Assembly (NCBI GenBank): GCA_945866125.1
Contig: CAMBFZ010000019.1
Coordinates: 7,605 to 71,604, forward strand
Direction of reading: 5' to 3'
DNA: 64,000 bases
Source: Bordetella parapertussis
Lineage (GTDB): Bacteria > Pseudomonadota > Gammaproteobacteria > Burkholderiales > Burkholderiaceae_D
Of the stretch, positions 24,398 through 33,598 are shown one piece after another. Under the pieces are notes generated by a model. The model was given only the letters and a program-made list of their open reading frames with translations. It had not been told where the DNA came from and searched no databases. The position numbers and the translations under genes were made by a program. Every line of letters starts with the position of its first letter. Positions within the stretch are counted from its first letter, which is position 1.

Positions 24398-25627
24398 TTA
24401 GCGTGGCGACGACATGCCCAGCATGGTGAAAAAACGCTCGAGCGCGCCTTCACCGCTGCCCGCTTCCTGGATCAGTTCAGGCAGCGACATCTGTCCCCAC
24501 CGCACCGCACGCCGGACCAGATAGGGGGTGGGGCTGTGCGGCTCGGTAGCTTGCAAAAATGCGGCGGCGGCTTCAAGTTGGCGATAGGCGTCCTCGCGAC
24601 TGCTGAGCACCGCGGCGATCGTTGCGATGTCCTGCGCCTGGTCGACGACAGGCGGCGCAGGTACGTCACCTGGCACCGCTGGTACGCCATCTGACGTAAG
24701 CAACGCATCCGGTTCAGGAGAAGCGTCAGGCTCTGTTGTAGCGGGCGGCTCCATAGGTTCCTGTTCCTCCTTGGCAGTCAGGCTGGCAAATTGCCACCAG
24801 GGCTTCGCGCCGCCTGATGATACGGGGATTTCTGCAGCCAGACTTTTTGCGGCCGCCAAAATAGATTCCAACACCGCTCTGACCTGCGCCAAGGAGAGCG
24901 AATCGTCGGGGATGAGACTATCAAGACGCTCCGATAAGGCCTTGATAGAAGTGAGCGCCCCATCGGCCTGACTGGCGACTATTTGTAAAATTTTGGAGTC
25001 GCTGGGCTGGATGCTATCGCGAATTGCTTGTCGGTTGGCCCATGTAGGCGGTGCATCATTTTTTTTGTCGCGCTCTTTGCCACGGTTCTTATCATTCGCT
25101 TTGCGCTCGGTCTCACCGACGGGCGTGGTTTCCCAGTCCAGCAAGGTCACCGGCATCTCACGCGTAGCGGTAGCCGGCAAGATCAGCACATGCTGCTTCA
25201 AGGTGATTGGCAAGGGGCCATTGAGCCAGACAAAAGGCGCGATACGGCGATCATAATCTCCGTCTTCAATTGCTGGCCAGCCGCTGTTCCAGTAGCGATC
25301 GACCATGCCATTGATGAGCGCAAGACCGGCCTGCAGGCCCTCAAGTCGATGCAAGCGACTCCACGCGTCGCATAACCAGATAGCGACCTGAAAATCCTTC
25401 GAGTCTTCGTCCAGCAAGCGAATGCAAGACGCGGCGACTTCACGCCAATCAGCGCGAACGAGCGGACGCTCCCACTCGCCCATCGGCAAAGTCGGATCGT
25501 CCTCTTCGCGGGCTTTGCCAAGATCGATAAAAGCACGTTCGTAGCGCATCCACCGGCCGGCGGGTGCGTCGCCGGCCAAGGGTTCGAGTAAATCTGCAAC
25601 GGTCTGATTGAGCGTGAGCTTGGTCAT
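24398..25627 (-). CDS. tssA: TssA, T6SS baseplate/tail-capping protein
   Basis: 409 residues. The N-terminal ImpA domain is clear (residues 10-130: LLEPLAGDAPAG, YERAFIDLGKAREEDDP, LCDAWSRLHRLEGLQAGL). The C-terminus is variable and Pro/Asp/Glu-rich in the middle, then ends in a short helical region (LVRRAVRWGQMSLPELIQE), the ImpA C-terminal (VasJ-like) type. TssA helps assemble the baseplate and tail. It is the last gene of the operon; its ATG directly follows the stop of tssM with no spacer. Confidence 0.88.
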   Translation of the reverse strand: MTKLTLNQTVADLLEPLAGDAPAGRWMRYERAFIDLGKAREEDDPTLPMGEWERPLVRADWREVAASCIRLLDEDSKDFQVAIWLCDAWSRLHRLEGLQAGLALINGMVDRYWNSGWPAIEDGDYDRRIAPFVWLNGPLPITLKQHVLILPATATREMPVTLLDWETTPVGETERKANDKNRGKERDKKNDAPPTWANRQAIRDSIQPSDSKILQIVASQADGALTSIKALSERLDSLIPDDSLSLAQVRAVLESILAAAKSLAAEIPVSSGGAKPWWQFASLTAKEEQEPMEPPATTEPDASPEPDALLTSDGVPAVPGDVPAPPVVDQAQDIATIAAVLSSREDAYRQLEAAAAFLQATEPHSPTPYLVRRAVRWGQMSLPELIQEAGSGEGALERFFTMLGMSSPR

Positions 25628-28600
25628 TTATCGATCCAGTGCAGGGGCACGATCCGGGAATACTCGCGGCCAGGCAAGCGGCGTCGTTTTTCCCGGCTCA
25701 GAAAGGGTCAGGCCGGCAAACACGCGCACGACCTTATCTTTGCCCACGGGGTCTTTAGGATCGGCGGGGGCAACGGGCAGTTCTAAGCGCAGCAGCTGTG
25801 TGCGTGTATCCAACGAATCATCGAGCCGCAGCAATTGAATCATGTCCAGCAAAGCCCATGGCCCTTCAAAGTGGAAGCTGGCGGTTTTTTTGCTGACAGA
25901 CAGGAATGGATTATTCGTATCTCCCTGTGGAATCAGCGGCACATCATTCGCAAAACGCAGCGTCAGCCGCACGCTGGCACCCGGCTTCCAGCGCAAGGGC
26001 TTTGGCGGATCGCGCAGTTTGATGGTTTGCTCGCCAATGCTCAAGGACCAGTCGATGATTTTATTCCCGCCGATTTCGGCCGCCGTATTAATACGGAATT
26101 TGGCCTGCACATCAAAGCCAGCCTGAATGGCAGGATCGGTTGGAAATAGCGGCGCCATAAATTGACGCACGGCCGCAAACTGCAAAGCGATATCCCGTAT
26201 CGGCAGGGTTGCACTCTCGGTGCCGAGACTGCGGGCCAGAACCTCTGGTGACACGGCCGGCAGATGGTTCAGCGCCGCGCTGACTTCAGCGATGTCTGCA
26301 CTGGCGATTTCATTGTATTCACCGAGCTTGGCTGTCATCGGACGCGAGCCTGTGAAAGGACGCCGTCCCTTGAGGGCGCGATTAAAATCTGCCGAAAAAA
26401 CAGCCCATTGATCCACAAAACTCCGGCGATCCAGCGCCACACAACGGCGCGTAATTACCCGATGCAGATCCTGCTGGCGCTCCGCAAAATAATTGCCTGG
26501 CCGGCGTACCGGTTCATGAATTTTAAGCGCAGCCATACAGCTTGGTGCATCAAGATCGCGACCCATATCGAGCAAGAAACGCTCAAGTTTGCCCAGACTG
26601 CTCTTGGGATCTTTGGCCTTATAGAGTTCGATGTCTGCTGCAATCGCGGCCCAACGCGTCAGTTCTGGTGTATTGCGGCTCTCCGTGGGGAGTGCAGTGC
26701 GGTAGGCCATTGCACGGGTGGCGAGTGCGTCGATTTTGCCAAACTGCCTGGCAAGATAGTCGGGCAGATCTTGCTGCGTACCCGCGCCAAACACAGACAA
26801 CATGCCCTTGGTTTCACTGCGCCCGTCGTCCCCATCTGAATCACCCAGACTGTAGAGTCGCGCGTTAAGCAGCTCCGCGCTCAATGATTTGAGACGCGCC
26901 GACGCATCATTGGCGACAATCGTTTGCAGTGTGTGGAACTGCTCGTCTTGACCTGTTTCCTTGAGCATCGTGCCGATTTTTTTCAGATGCGCCGAGGTCG
27001 CCTCAAAATTTGCATTCTGCGCTAAGCGGTCGTCTGAATGTCCTCCTTCAGTCGTCTCAATCGTAAACGATTGCGACACGATGTCGACGAGTAGTAGCGA
27101 GAATTGATAATCAATTAATTCGCGTACCGATGCCTGCATCATCTGTGGGAATTTGGGCAAATCGTCAGTAAGATATTTTTTACGTGATTCATTGAGCTTC
27201 GCTGCCTTGTCTAGCTTCTCGTTATTCCAGAGGACCAAGGTGCCTTTCGCTGTAGCGTCGAGGCCATCGCCGACCGTGGTGTGCATAAATGGCTGCTCAA
27301 TAAAATTATCCAGCGCATTGAGCAAGTTTTCGCGCTCTTTTGAGAGCTTGAGCGGCGTGCCCTCCACGATGGGGGCTAATGCGCTTTCTAGCTGAGTGCC
27401 GCCATTGTATTTAAACAGGGTCGTGAATTCTACTTTCGTTTTGGCGAAATTTTCACGAGAATCTAAGCGAATTTTCTCGACGGCTTCCGGGCCAATCAGT
27501 TTGAGTTTCGAAAAATCGTGCAGCAGTTTGTCATAGGCGCTACCTGAGCGCATGTCTAATTGCGTGATCCAAGTGCCATCACCTATATCCAATAAGGCTT
27601 TTTGATTTTTGATCGCATCGAGCAGAGCCCGGTAACGGGTCAACATGTCGGCGCTAGTGGGCATATCGCTGCCGTTGAACATCGTCAGCACCTCATTTTT
27701 GGCGTCAATGATCCGCATCTCTGAGGCAATAAGCGCATTTTTTTCGAATATTTTTTGGTGCAGCGCGAGCGAACCTTTCAGAAAACTACAACGAGCGGCA
27801 AGCGAGATAGCGGACTTATCGATCAATTCAGCGTCATTGATCGAGACTTTTTTAAACAAAGCGATCGACGCTGTCAGGTCGCCGGGAACATCCGCTCCTA
27901 GAGCATCAAGCACTAAGTCATGAATATCGTCCTGGCTTGTTTTTGTTGGCGTCTTCAAGCTTTGCATTGCCAGCACATTTGTATCAAGTCGCTTCATTTC
28001 CGCTAAGAAGCGGGAGAGCATCGTGAACTCGGGCAGGGTCTCGATGTCAATCGAGGGTTCGGTGTTGAGGTTAAAAGCGCTAGTCGCCGTGCCTGGTGCT
28101 GAGCAATTGTCCGCGCCGCCAGCCAGTGTGTTGGACATAGGGTTGAGTGGCGCACGGGTTAGCTCAGCGGTGCGGCGGTATAAAGATTTTTGAATCGTGC
28201 TGACGGCAAGCTCGGCAAACTCTTGTTCGATACGTTTGTATGCCCGTAAAAATAAATCATCAAATATCGGCCAGGAGCCCGGCATGAACGGGTTGATCGG
28301 CCGAGGACTGTCGCTGGTTGGCTTATAGGAGTCGTTAAAGCGTTTAGCCTGCAGCTGTTCAAGACCAATCATCAGCGATAGCGCCGTTTTGCGATACCAC
28401 TCGAATTCAATTACCTCTCCTTTGCTACTTGCCTGAGCACGGAACTGGCGGTCGCGATTGAGACCGTCTATCCCTTCGGCGAGCACGGGGAAAACGCGTT
28501 GCAACTGGATCGTTGAGGCAATTAGTCCCACGCTAAAAATCGACAGCACGGCAATCGCCGACCAGCGCGAGATCCGACTCATGATGGGTCTGGCCAACCG

Positions 28601-29656
28601 TTGCGAATGCGCCGCTCGCGACAGACCGAATTCGGCGAAGACTTTCTTCTCAATGACGTCCCGCAAAAATACGGGCTCTTGCGTGGCGCCGTAGAGGTAC
28701 ATCCCGCGCAAGAAAAACGGCTCATGATAAGCATTGGCCCGCATGAGTTCATCGACATAGGTCGACATCCCTTCACGCAATTCGGCCAGTCGGCTCGGTA
28801 GCAAAAATAATTCAGAAGGGGAATGCAGCTGGACATCCGAAGCAAACAATTCTGCCGACACGGTCGCAACAGATTGCTCCATCTGGTCAAATGCCTGCGT
28901 GACCCAATCCGATTGATACAGCATGGTCGGCTGATAGGGCGAGGACCAGCCCAGCATGCTTTGGCGCATGGATTGGGGCAGGGCGGCGGCAAATTCCGAA
29001 AAACACGCAAGGTGTTCACCGCCTGAGATCAGCACATATACCGCAAAGCGCATTGCGTAGTGGTTTTGCGCAATCCAGATACGACGACTGGCCAGATTGG
29101 CACGACGTTTTAATTCTTCGCGACCGGTCGGGCTCTGGTCGAGCAGTAGGTTAACTGGGATCGAGACAACGATTGAATCTAACGGACGCTGCGGGCGGTA
29201 ACGACCACAGAGAGCGAGAAAGGCTTCCCAGCTGCGTTCTTCCTGCAGTTCGCCTTCGGCAGTCAGCGCCGCGTTGGACTCAAGCGAGATGACAATGCCG
29301 CGATCGAAAAAATGCCAGTTTGGCGCGTGCGCTTCTTTGTCAATATCATGGTCAGGCGCTAACACCCGGGAGATGCCGGCGCGTTCGAGTGCAGACCCGG
29401 TACCATCTTCCTTCTCGTGCATCAGCACAACCCAAGGAATATCGTAGCGCTTGGGGCGGGCTGTGATATTACGCTCAATGAGTTCCACGGCAGACCTGAA
29501 AGCATCGCGCATTTGCCCTAGATGCAGCGAGATGCGGCGTGTCGCCTTACCCTCATCTTTATCTTTACGCACGCTAAATTTGAGCGCCGAAAAGAGAATC
29601 ACCAAGGTGACGATGAAAAGAATCGCAATCCAGATGAGTGAGAGCGGGTTATCCAC
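25628..29656 (-). CDS. tssM: TssM (IcmF-like) inner-membrane core protein
   Basis: 1342 residues; with TssL and TssJ it forms the trans-envelope complex. A TM segment lies near the N-terminus (IWIAILFIVTLVILFSAL) and a second at about 365-385 (AIAVLSIFSVGLIASTIQL), then a large periplasmic part with the IcmF-related and C-terminal TssM domains. Where many TssM proteins carry a Walker A loop, this one reads IPWVVLMHEKEDGTGSAL, with no GxxGxGK[ST], so ATP binding at that site is unlikely. The start overlaps the end of tssL by eight bases. Size is at the upper end for the family. Confidence 0.88.
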   Translation of the reverse strand: MDNPLSLIWIAILFIVTLVILFSALKFSVRKDKDEGKATRRISLHLGQMRDAFRSAVELIERNITARPKRYDIPWVVLMHEKEDGTGSALERAGISRVLAPDHDIDKEAHAPNWHFFDRGIVISLESNAALTAEGELQEERSWEAFLALCGRYRPQRPLDSIVVSIPVNLLLDQSPTGREELKRRANLASRRIWIAQNHYAMRFAVYVLISGGEHLACFSEFAAALPQSMRQSMLGWSSPYQPTMLYQSDWVTQAFDQMEQSVATVSAELFASDVQLHSPSELFLLPSRLAELREGMSTYVDELMRANAYHEPFFLRGMYLYGATQEPVFLRDVIEKKVFAEFGLSRAAHSQRLARPIMSRISRWSAIAVLSIFSVGLIASTIQLQRVFPVLAEGIDGLNRDRQFRAQASSKGEVIEFEWYRKTALSLMIGLEQLQAKRFNDSYKPTSDSPRPINPFMPGSWPIFDDLFLRAYKRIEQEFAELAVSTIQKSLYRRTAELTRAPLNPMSNTLAGGADNCSAPGTATSAFNLNTEPSIDIETLPEFTMLSRFLAEMKRLDTNVLAMQSLKTPTKTSQDDIHDLVLDALGADVPGDLTASIALFKKVSINDAELIDKSAISLAARCSFLKGSLALHQKIFEKNALIASEMRIIDAKNEVLTMFNGSDMPTSADMLTRYRALLDAIKNQKALLDIGDGTWITQLDMRSGSAYDKLLHDFSKLKLIGPEAVEKIRLDSRENFAKTKVEFTTLFKYNGGTQLESALAPIVEGTPLKLSKERENLLNALDNFIEQPFMHTTVGDGLDATAKGTLVLWNNEKLDKAAKLNESRKKYLTDDLPKFPQMMQASVRELIDYQFSLLLVDIVSQSFTIETTEGGHSDDRLAQNANFEATSAHLKKIGTMLKETGQDEQFHTLQTIVANDASARLKSLSAELLNARLYSLGDSDGDDGRSETKGMLSVFGAGTQQDLPDYLARQFGKIDALATRAMAYRTALPTESRNTPELTRWAAIAADIELYKAKDPKSSLGKLERFLLDMGRDLDAPSCMAALKIHEPVRRPGNYFAERQQDLHRVITRRCVALDRRSFVDQWAVFSADFNRALKGRRPFTGSRPMTAKLGEYNEIASADIAEVSAALNHLPAVSPEVLARSLGTESATLPIRDIALQFAAVRQFMAPLFPTDPAIQAGFDVQAKFRINTAAEIGGNKIIDWSLSIGEQTIKLRDPPKPLRWKPGASVRLTLRFANDVPLIPQGDTNNPFLSVSKKTASFHFEGPWALLDMIQLLRLDDSLDTRTQLLRLELPVAPADPKDPVGKDKVVRVFAGLTLSEPGKTTPLAWPRVFPDRAPALDR

Positions 29657-30524
29657 GGCTTACCTCACTGGAAACAGGGCGCTCAATCTTTGCCGGCGCA
29701 GCAGGATCAAGCGCCCGGCGCAGCGGTGACGAGCTCCAGCGCCAAAGGATCTGAGACAAAATCAACAACGCCAGCAGCGCGCCAATAAAGATCAGGCTTG
29801 ACTGACTAAAACGGAAAAATCGGACAGGCTCCATATTGGAGAGCACGCTCTGGTAGGCCTGCTCCGAGATAACGCGATCGGCAAAAGCAGGTTGCTCAGC
29901 TAAATCTGATTTTAATAACGGTTCACGACGATAGATTTTTCGGTACAGCGCGTCGCGAATGGGGATCAGCGAGTCATCCGCATCTGGCCCACGAAAACGA
30001 CCTTGAAACCCAATGGCTACTGCAAATAAATATAGCGGCGCGAGTTGTTGTGCACGGCTCGAGGTATCACCAAGCAGCTGCGAAATGCGATCGAAAATTT
30101 TATCGCCGGCGAGGCTCGACCCGAACAAGCGGGTCTCAACCAGGTAGCTCGTGAAAAAAGGCCGGCCACTCCAGGCCTCACTGAGCAGTAACTCGTCTGC
30201 CATCGCCGCTTTCAGGTAGCGTAATTCATCCACAAGCATCAGTTCTGCCTGACTTGCTTCTCGCGAAAACTGCAGGTCTTGCGCTTCCGCGATGCGAGCG
30301 ATGTTGTCCGACATTTTTTTCGCAGCATTGTTAGCTTCTTTGGATACGGTCGGGTCGGACAGGTCAAGATCACCCGGCGCTGCATGGACAAGCTGCTGCC
30401 TGACTTCATCAATAAATTCCCGGAACTGACGTAACAGCAACGACTCCGCCGTACCAGCAACGATGAGCTTGGCACGGGGCAGCGATTGTCTGCGTTCCTT
30501 TTCCGGGCGAGTAAGTATTCCCAT
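29649..30524 (-). CDS. tssL: TssL (DotU-like) inner-membrane protein
   Basis: 291 residues. The cytoplasmic DotU domain covers about residues 25-240 (FREFIDEVRQQL, LRYLKAAMADELLL, RLFGSSLAGDKIFDRISQLL, LYLFAVAIGFQGRFRG), followed by one TM segment near the C-terminus (LIFIGALLALLILSQILW). There is no peptidoglycan-binding OmpA extension, so anchoring to the wall would depend on another protein. It lies between tssK (14-base gap) and tssM (overlap). Confidence 0.88.
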   Translation of the reverse strand: MGILTRPEKERRQSLPRAKLIVAGTAESLLLRQFREFIDEVRQQLVHAAPGDLDLSDPTVSKEANNAAKKMSDNIARIAEAQDLQFSREASQAELMLVDELRYLKAAMADELLLSEAWSGRPFFTSYLVETRLFGSSLAGDKIFDRISQLLGDTSSRAQQLAPLYLFAVAIGFQGRFRGPDADDSLIPIRDALYRKIYRREPLLKSDLAEQPAFADRVISEQAYQSVLSNMEPVRFFRFSQSSLIFIGALLALLILSQILWRWSSSPLRRALDPAAPAKIERPVSSEVSRG

Positions 30525-30538
30525 TGCGCTCTACTTTT

Positions 30539-31861
30539 CTAGGCCGTTGTACCGCGAATAAACAAGACGATCCCGCTTGGCTTGACAATGGCACCGGCGC
30601 GACCGGAAGGTCCAATGACGAGCCGGCTCTCCGGTTTTAGCAGCTCGGCACCGGGCAGGATTTCATACAGCATCACGCCAGGTAGACTACGCAGTTGTAA
30701 TTCCTCGGCGGCGAGTATGTGGGTGCGCTTCAGACCCAGAATACGTTTTTCCCGATGCTCGGCGAAGGCGTGGTTGGCACCAATGACGGCGCTCTCCATC
30801 CAATCTTCGATCTCGGTGGCAGATTGGCCTTTGACCCCGATGATCAGACGGTTTTTGATCCACTCGGGCTGCATCGCCAACTCATACACCCCATTGGTCC
30901 AGGCGAAGCCGACTTCACGATAATCCTGGCTCACTTCACTCAGGTTTTCTTCAATCTCTTTGAGTAAAGGTACAAAGCTGCGGTGCGGGTGCCCATGATC
31001 ATAGGGCGGCGGCAACGTGGGCAAGGTGCCAGGCCGCAGCAGCGATAACGGCCCCAGTAGGTTGCACAGCGCTAGATAGAGCGGGTAGGGACCGAGCGAA
31101 GGACTTTGTAGCAGCGCTTCAAGCCCCGGCATGGCGGGCACTAGGCAACTCAAGCGATGCATGATCAGTGGACGTTCAGCGCGCTGCTCTGTGGCGGACA
31201 TGCCAGCGGCCTGGCGCGCAAGAAAAGCGGCCTTACTCCGCAGCGATACGACTAAATGGCGCACCGTGTTGAGTAATTCGGGCGACGCTGCGACATCCAG
31301 CAATTCGGGCAGCTCTGGCCCGAGCTTCATCACGCCGTCATCTTCGATCACGCTGCCCAAGCGCATGCTGACGTAGGCGGCTGACGGCACATCGCCCGCA
31401 GCGAGGCTTAAGTTATGGACCAGCCGTGGAATATCCGCCGGCATCGCGTCTGACACTTCGTCTTGCACTGGCGAGGAAGCGACAGATATAAAGCGGGCGG
31501 GCAGTGCTGGTTGCGTCATCTGACGCGAGACTGGCAGACAAAGGTAAATAGGGAGCGGACCTTCGGCTAGGGTCGACGTAAAATCATCAAGACGCATCGA
31601 CAATTCGATGGCGGCAGGATCATTGGCATCGAGGTGCACTGCGGTGCCGTCAGGCAGCAAGGCATCGAGCTCAAGCACGCGCAACAATCCTGATGCGAGC
31701 AGGCCAAGATCAAATTTAAGACGCTTGACCCCCCAGCTGTAAGGCGTTGTGGCCAGAGTGTGCCAAGCGATTAAGCTATCGACGCGTGCGGACTCTACTT
31801 GAAAATGCTGCGGCGAGAGCATCATGCCCTCGTGCCACTGTATCCGATCGGGGGATTTCAT
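30539..31861 (-). CDS. tssK: TssK baseplate protein
   Basis: 440 residues from the ATG at 31861, preceded by AAGGGA; this start gives the family's usual opening (IQWHEGMMLSPQHFQ). A 14-codon extension to 31903 lacks a ribosome site. The rest matches the VasE/ImpJ family (PLYLALCNLLGPLSLL; MQPEWIKNRLIIGVKG near the end). TssK trimers link the baseplate wedges to the TssLM membrane complex. Downstream of tssJ in the same operon. Confidence 0.9.
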   Translation of the reverse strand: MKSPDRIQWHEGMMLSPQHFQVESARVDSLIAWHTLATTPYSWGVKRLKFDLGLLASGLLRVLELDALLPDGTAVHLDANDPAAIELSMRLDDFTSTLAEGPLPIYLCLPVSRQMTQPALPARFISVASSPVQDEVSDAMPADIPRLVHNLSLAAGDVPSAAYVSMRLGSVIEDDGVMKLGPELPELLDVAASPELLNTVRHLVVSLRSKAAFLARQAAGMSATEQRAERPLIMHRLSCLVPAMPGLEALLQSPSLGPYPLYLALCNLLGPLSLLRPGTLPTLPPPYDHGHPHRSFVPLLKEIEENLSEVSQDYREVGFAWTNGVYELAMQPEWIKNRLIIGVKGQSATEIEDWMESAVIGANHAFAEHREKRILGLKRTHILAAEELQLRSLPGVMLYEILPGAELLKPESRLVIGPSGRAGAIVKPSGIVLFIRGTTA

Positions 31862-31905
31862 AGAACGCGTCCCTTTGTGTTCGTTGTTTTCTTCATGGTG
31901 CAATT

Positions 31906-32388
31906 CTATTTCTGCTGAGCGCCAGCGGAGAAATCGTTGGCCTCGAATTCTAATCGAATGCGACCTTCTAACTCATCAAGCCGAACCCGGTGTTCGCCCT
32001 GGGCAAAATAATCAGCAAAGCCAATAACGGCAAATACCTGCTTCTCGCAGAAGGGTTTGCCCGGCACGGTCTTGGACTCGCCTGGCGCTAACTCCCAGCT
32101 CCGGCTATGTAAGGCATTGGGATAAGTTTTGAGCAAACTATCTTTTGCCGCAAACCAGTCTGCTGCTTTCATCCCGAGTATTTTGTCAACCAAGGCCGGC
32201 TCATAAATTGTGACGATATCGACCGCTAACGGGAAATTCATATTGATCGCCGGCGGCATATTAAACGTGACGGTATCCCACTTGAGCGCCTTCCCGGGCG
32301 GAACGACAGCGTTTTTTACGCTTTGAAAAACACTACAGCCTACTAACAGCAGACCGGCGAGTAGTGTGATTGCTGTGCGCATTGTCAT
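31906..32388 (-). CDS. tssJ: TssJ outer-membrane lipoprotein
   Basis: 160 residues. The lipoprotein signal ends in LLVGC (lipobox, Cys18). The mature part is the small transthyretin-like TssJ/VasD fold (ALVDKILGMKAADWFAAKDSLL, WELAPGES, VFAVIGFADYF). It anchors TssM to the outer membrane. The ATG overlaps the stop of the small membrane-protein gene by four bases. Confidence 0.88.
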   Translation of the reverse strand: MTMRTAITLLAGLLLVGCSVFQSVKNAVVPPGKALKWDTVTFNMPPAINMNFPLAVDIVTIYEPALVDKILGMKAADWFAAKDSLLKTYPNALHSRSWELAPGESKTVPGKPFCEKQVFAVIGFADYFAQGEHRVRLDELEGRIRLEFEANDFSAGAQQK

Positions 32389-32588
32389 GGCTTGCTGGCG
32401 GGCGCTGGCGCCGATTTTTCAGTGGCTGTCGTCGCGACCATTTGGGGAGTCTGTTTTTCACTCGTCTCTATCAGCACCGAGCGCCGTCCTATTTCAAAAC
32501 CAAACAACACCAGCAATGCCATGGCCAACAACACGCAGATAACGCAAATGGTAATCAGGCGCGGCGTAAGAGAAAGATTGAGATTCAT
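32385..32588 (-). CDS. Small single-pass membrane protein in T6SS operon
   Basis: 67 residues from the ATG at 32588, which overlaps the stop of the PAAR-like gene (ATGA). The frame runs open further upstream but that part is the shadow of the PAAR-like gene. One TM segment (LITICVICVLLAMALLVLFG) is followed by a charged patch (EIGRR) and a Pro/Ala/Thr-rich tail, probably periplasmic. No known T6SS core subunit has this form; by position between the PAAR-like gene and tssJ it may be an accessory of the membrane complex, or an immunity protein. Function unknown. Confidence 0.65.
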   Translation of the reverse strand: MNLNLSLTPRLITICVICVLLAMALLVLFGFEIGRRSVLIETSEKQTPQMVATTATEKSAPAPASKP

Positions 32589-32974
32589 GCGACCTCCACC
32601 GTCATTTGTCCCGGCATTGAAATTTCGATGGAGCCCGCCCACATGCAGTCGAGCTTGCAGGTGTCTTGCAACGCGGCCATATTGGCGATTTTGACCGTGG
32701 GCGAACCCGGGCTCCAGGGTGCGACCGTCATCGGTATGCAGGGCATCGGCGTCAATGCGCCAAGCGCGGCCGCAGTAGCTGCCGCCACCATTGGATTGGC
32801 CATCGATTTGCACATGCCGAAGGGCAGAATATTGAGCATCGGAATATTGTCCATCACGGTTGCCGCAGGCATGCCCGTCATGACCGCGTTAGCCGGCAAT
32901 ACCATCAAGGTACCGGGCGCCAGTCCCATTGAGCATTTGAGCATTGCACCACCGCAGACTTGTTTGGGCATCAT
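32585..32974 (-). CDS. PAAR-like spike-tip protein (DUF4280/DUF4150 type)
   Basis: 129 residues, rich in Met, Pro, Ala and Cys. It opens with PKQVCGGAMLKCSMGLAPG and has further Cys pairs (GMCKSM, PMPCIPM, DTCKLDCM), as in PAAR-like proteins that cap the VgrG spike and often bind a metal ion. It differs from classical PAAR proteins in its Cys content. The position two genes after vgrG fits a tip protein. It has no toxin extension. Overlaps: start with the MORN gene stop by one base, stop with the next gene. Confidence 0.7.
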   Translation of the reverse strand: MMPKQVCGGAMLKCSMGLAPGTLMVLPANAVMTGMPAATVMDNIPMLNILPFGMCKSMANPMVAAATAAALGALTPMPCIPMTVAPWSPGSPTVKIANMAALQDTCKLDCMWAGSIEISMPGQMTVEVA

Positions 32975-33594
32975 TACCCCCTAAAAATGGATTCGATCCG
33001 ACCGGCCAGCGTGGTTTTGCCATCTGCATCAGCCGGTCGTCCTTTTTGATCAAAACGCTCTATGTCGCCCACGCGCTGACCTTTTTCGTACTGTGTGCGC
33101 TCCATCAGATTGCCGTTTTTCCAATAGTTGCAAAGCGCACCATCGAGCAGATCATTTTTATACGCGGCGCTTTGCGATACATCGCCTTCGCTGGTGAAGT
33201 CCTCGGTCAGGCCTTCACGCAGACCCGCCTGGTAACGCGCAATCCGTATCAATTGTCCTTGCGAAAAATATCGCGCCTCGCCTTGCAGGCGACCCGCTTC
33301 ATAAAATAGCTCTGCTGCGATCATGCCAGGCGGGCCGTAAATCACGGCTGGCCCATCGAGGACATCATTTTTATATTGCTGCTGCATCAGCAGGCCATGT
33401 GCTGAATAAATCGCGCAGCTGCCATTGCGCTTACCACCCGCATAGTGCGTCTTTTGTTCCAAATTCCCGTTCGCGTCGTAGCTTAAGCTTTCGCCATCGA
33501 GCTGCCCTTCACGCAAGACCAGCTCGTGACGCGGGTTACCGTCATCACCATGGATGGTCAGGTTGTCGGTTTCAGTGGCGGTGGTGTCGGTCAT
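32974..33594 (-). CDS. MORN-repeat protein between vgrG and PAAR-like gene
   Basis: 206 residues made of about seven 22-23-residue MORN-type repeats (G.LDGES..YD.NGNLEQKTHYAGGKRNG; YKNDVLDGPAVIYGP; YEAGRLQGEARYFSQG; YKNDLLDGALCNYWKNGNL). Such proteins are common in T6SS operons next to spike genes but their role is not settled; an adaptor or antitoxin-like part (YwqK-type) are both suggested for the family. No signal peptide. It starts four bases after vgrG ends and overlaps the PAAR-like start. Confidence 0.75.
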   Translation of the reverse strand: MTDTTATETDNLTIHGDDGNPRHELVLREGQLDGESLSYDANGNLEQKTHYAGGKRNGSCAIYSAHGLLMQQQYKNDVLDGPAVIYGPPGMIAAELFYEAGRLQGEARYFSQGQLIRIARYQAGLREGLTEDFTSEGDVSQSAAYKNDLLDGALCNYWKNGNLMERTQYEKGQRVGDIERFDQKGRPADADGKTTLAGRIESIFRG

Positions 33595-33598
33595 GTCA

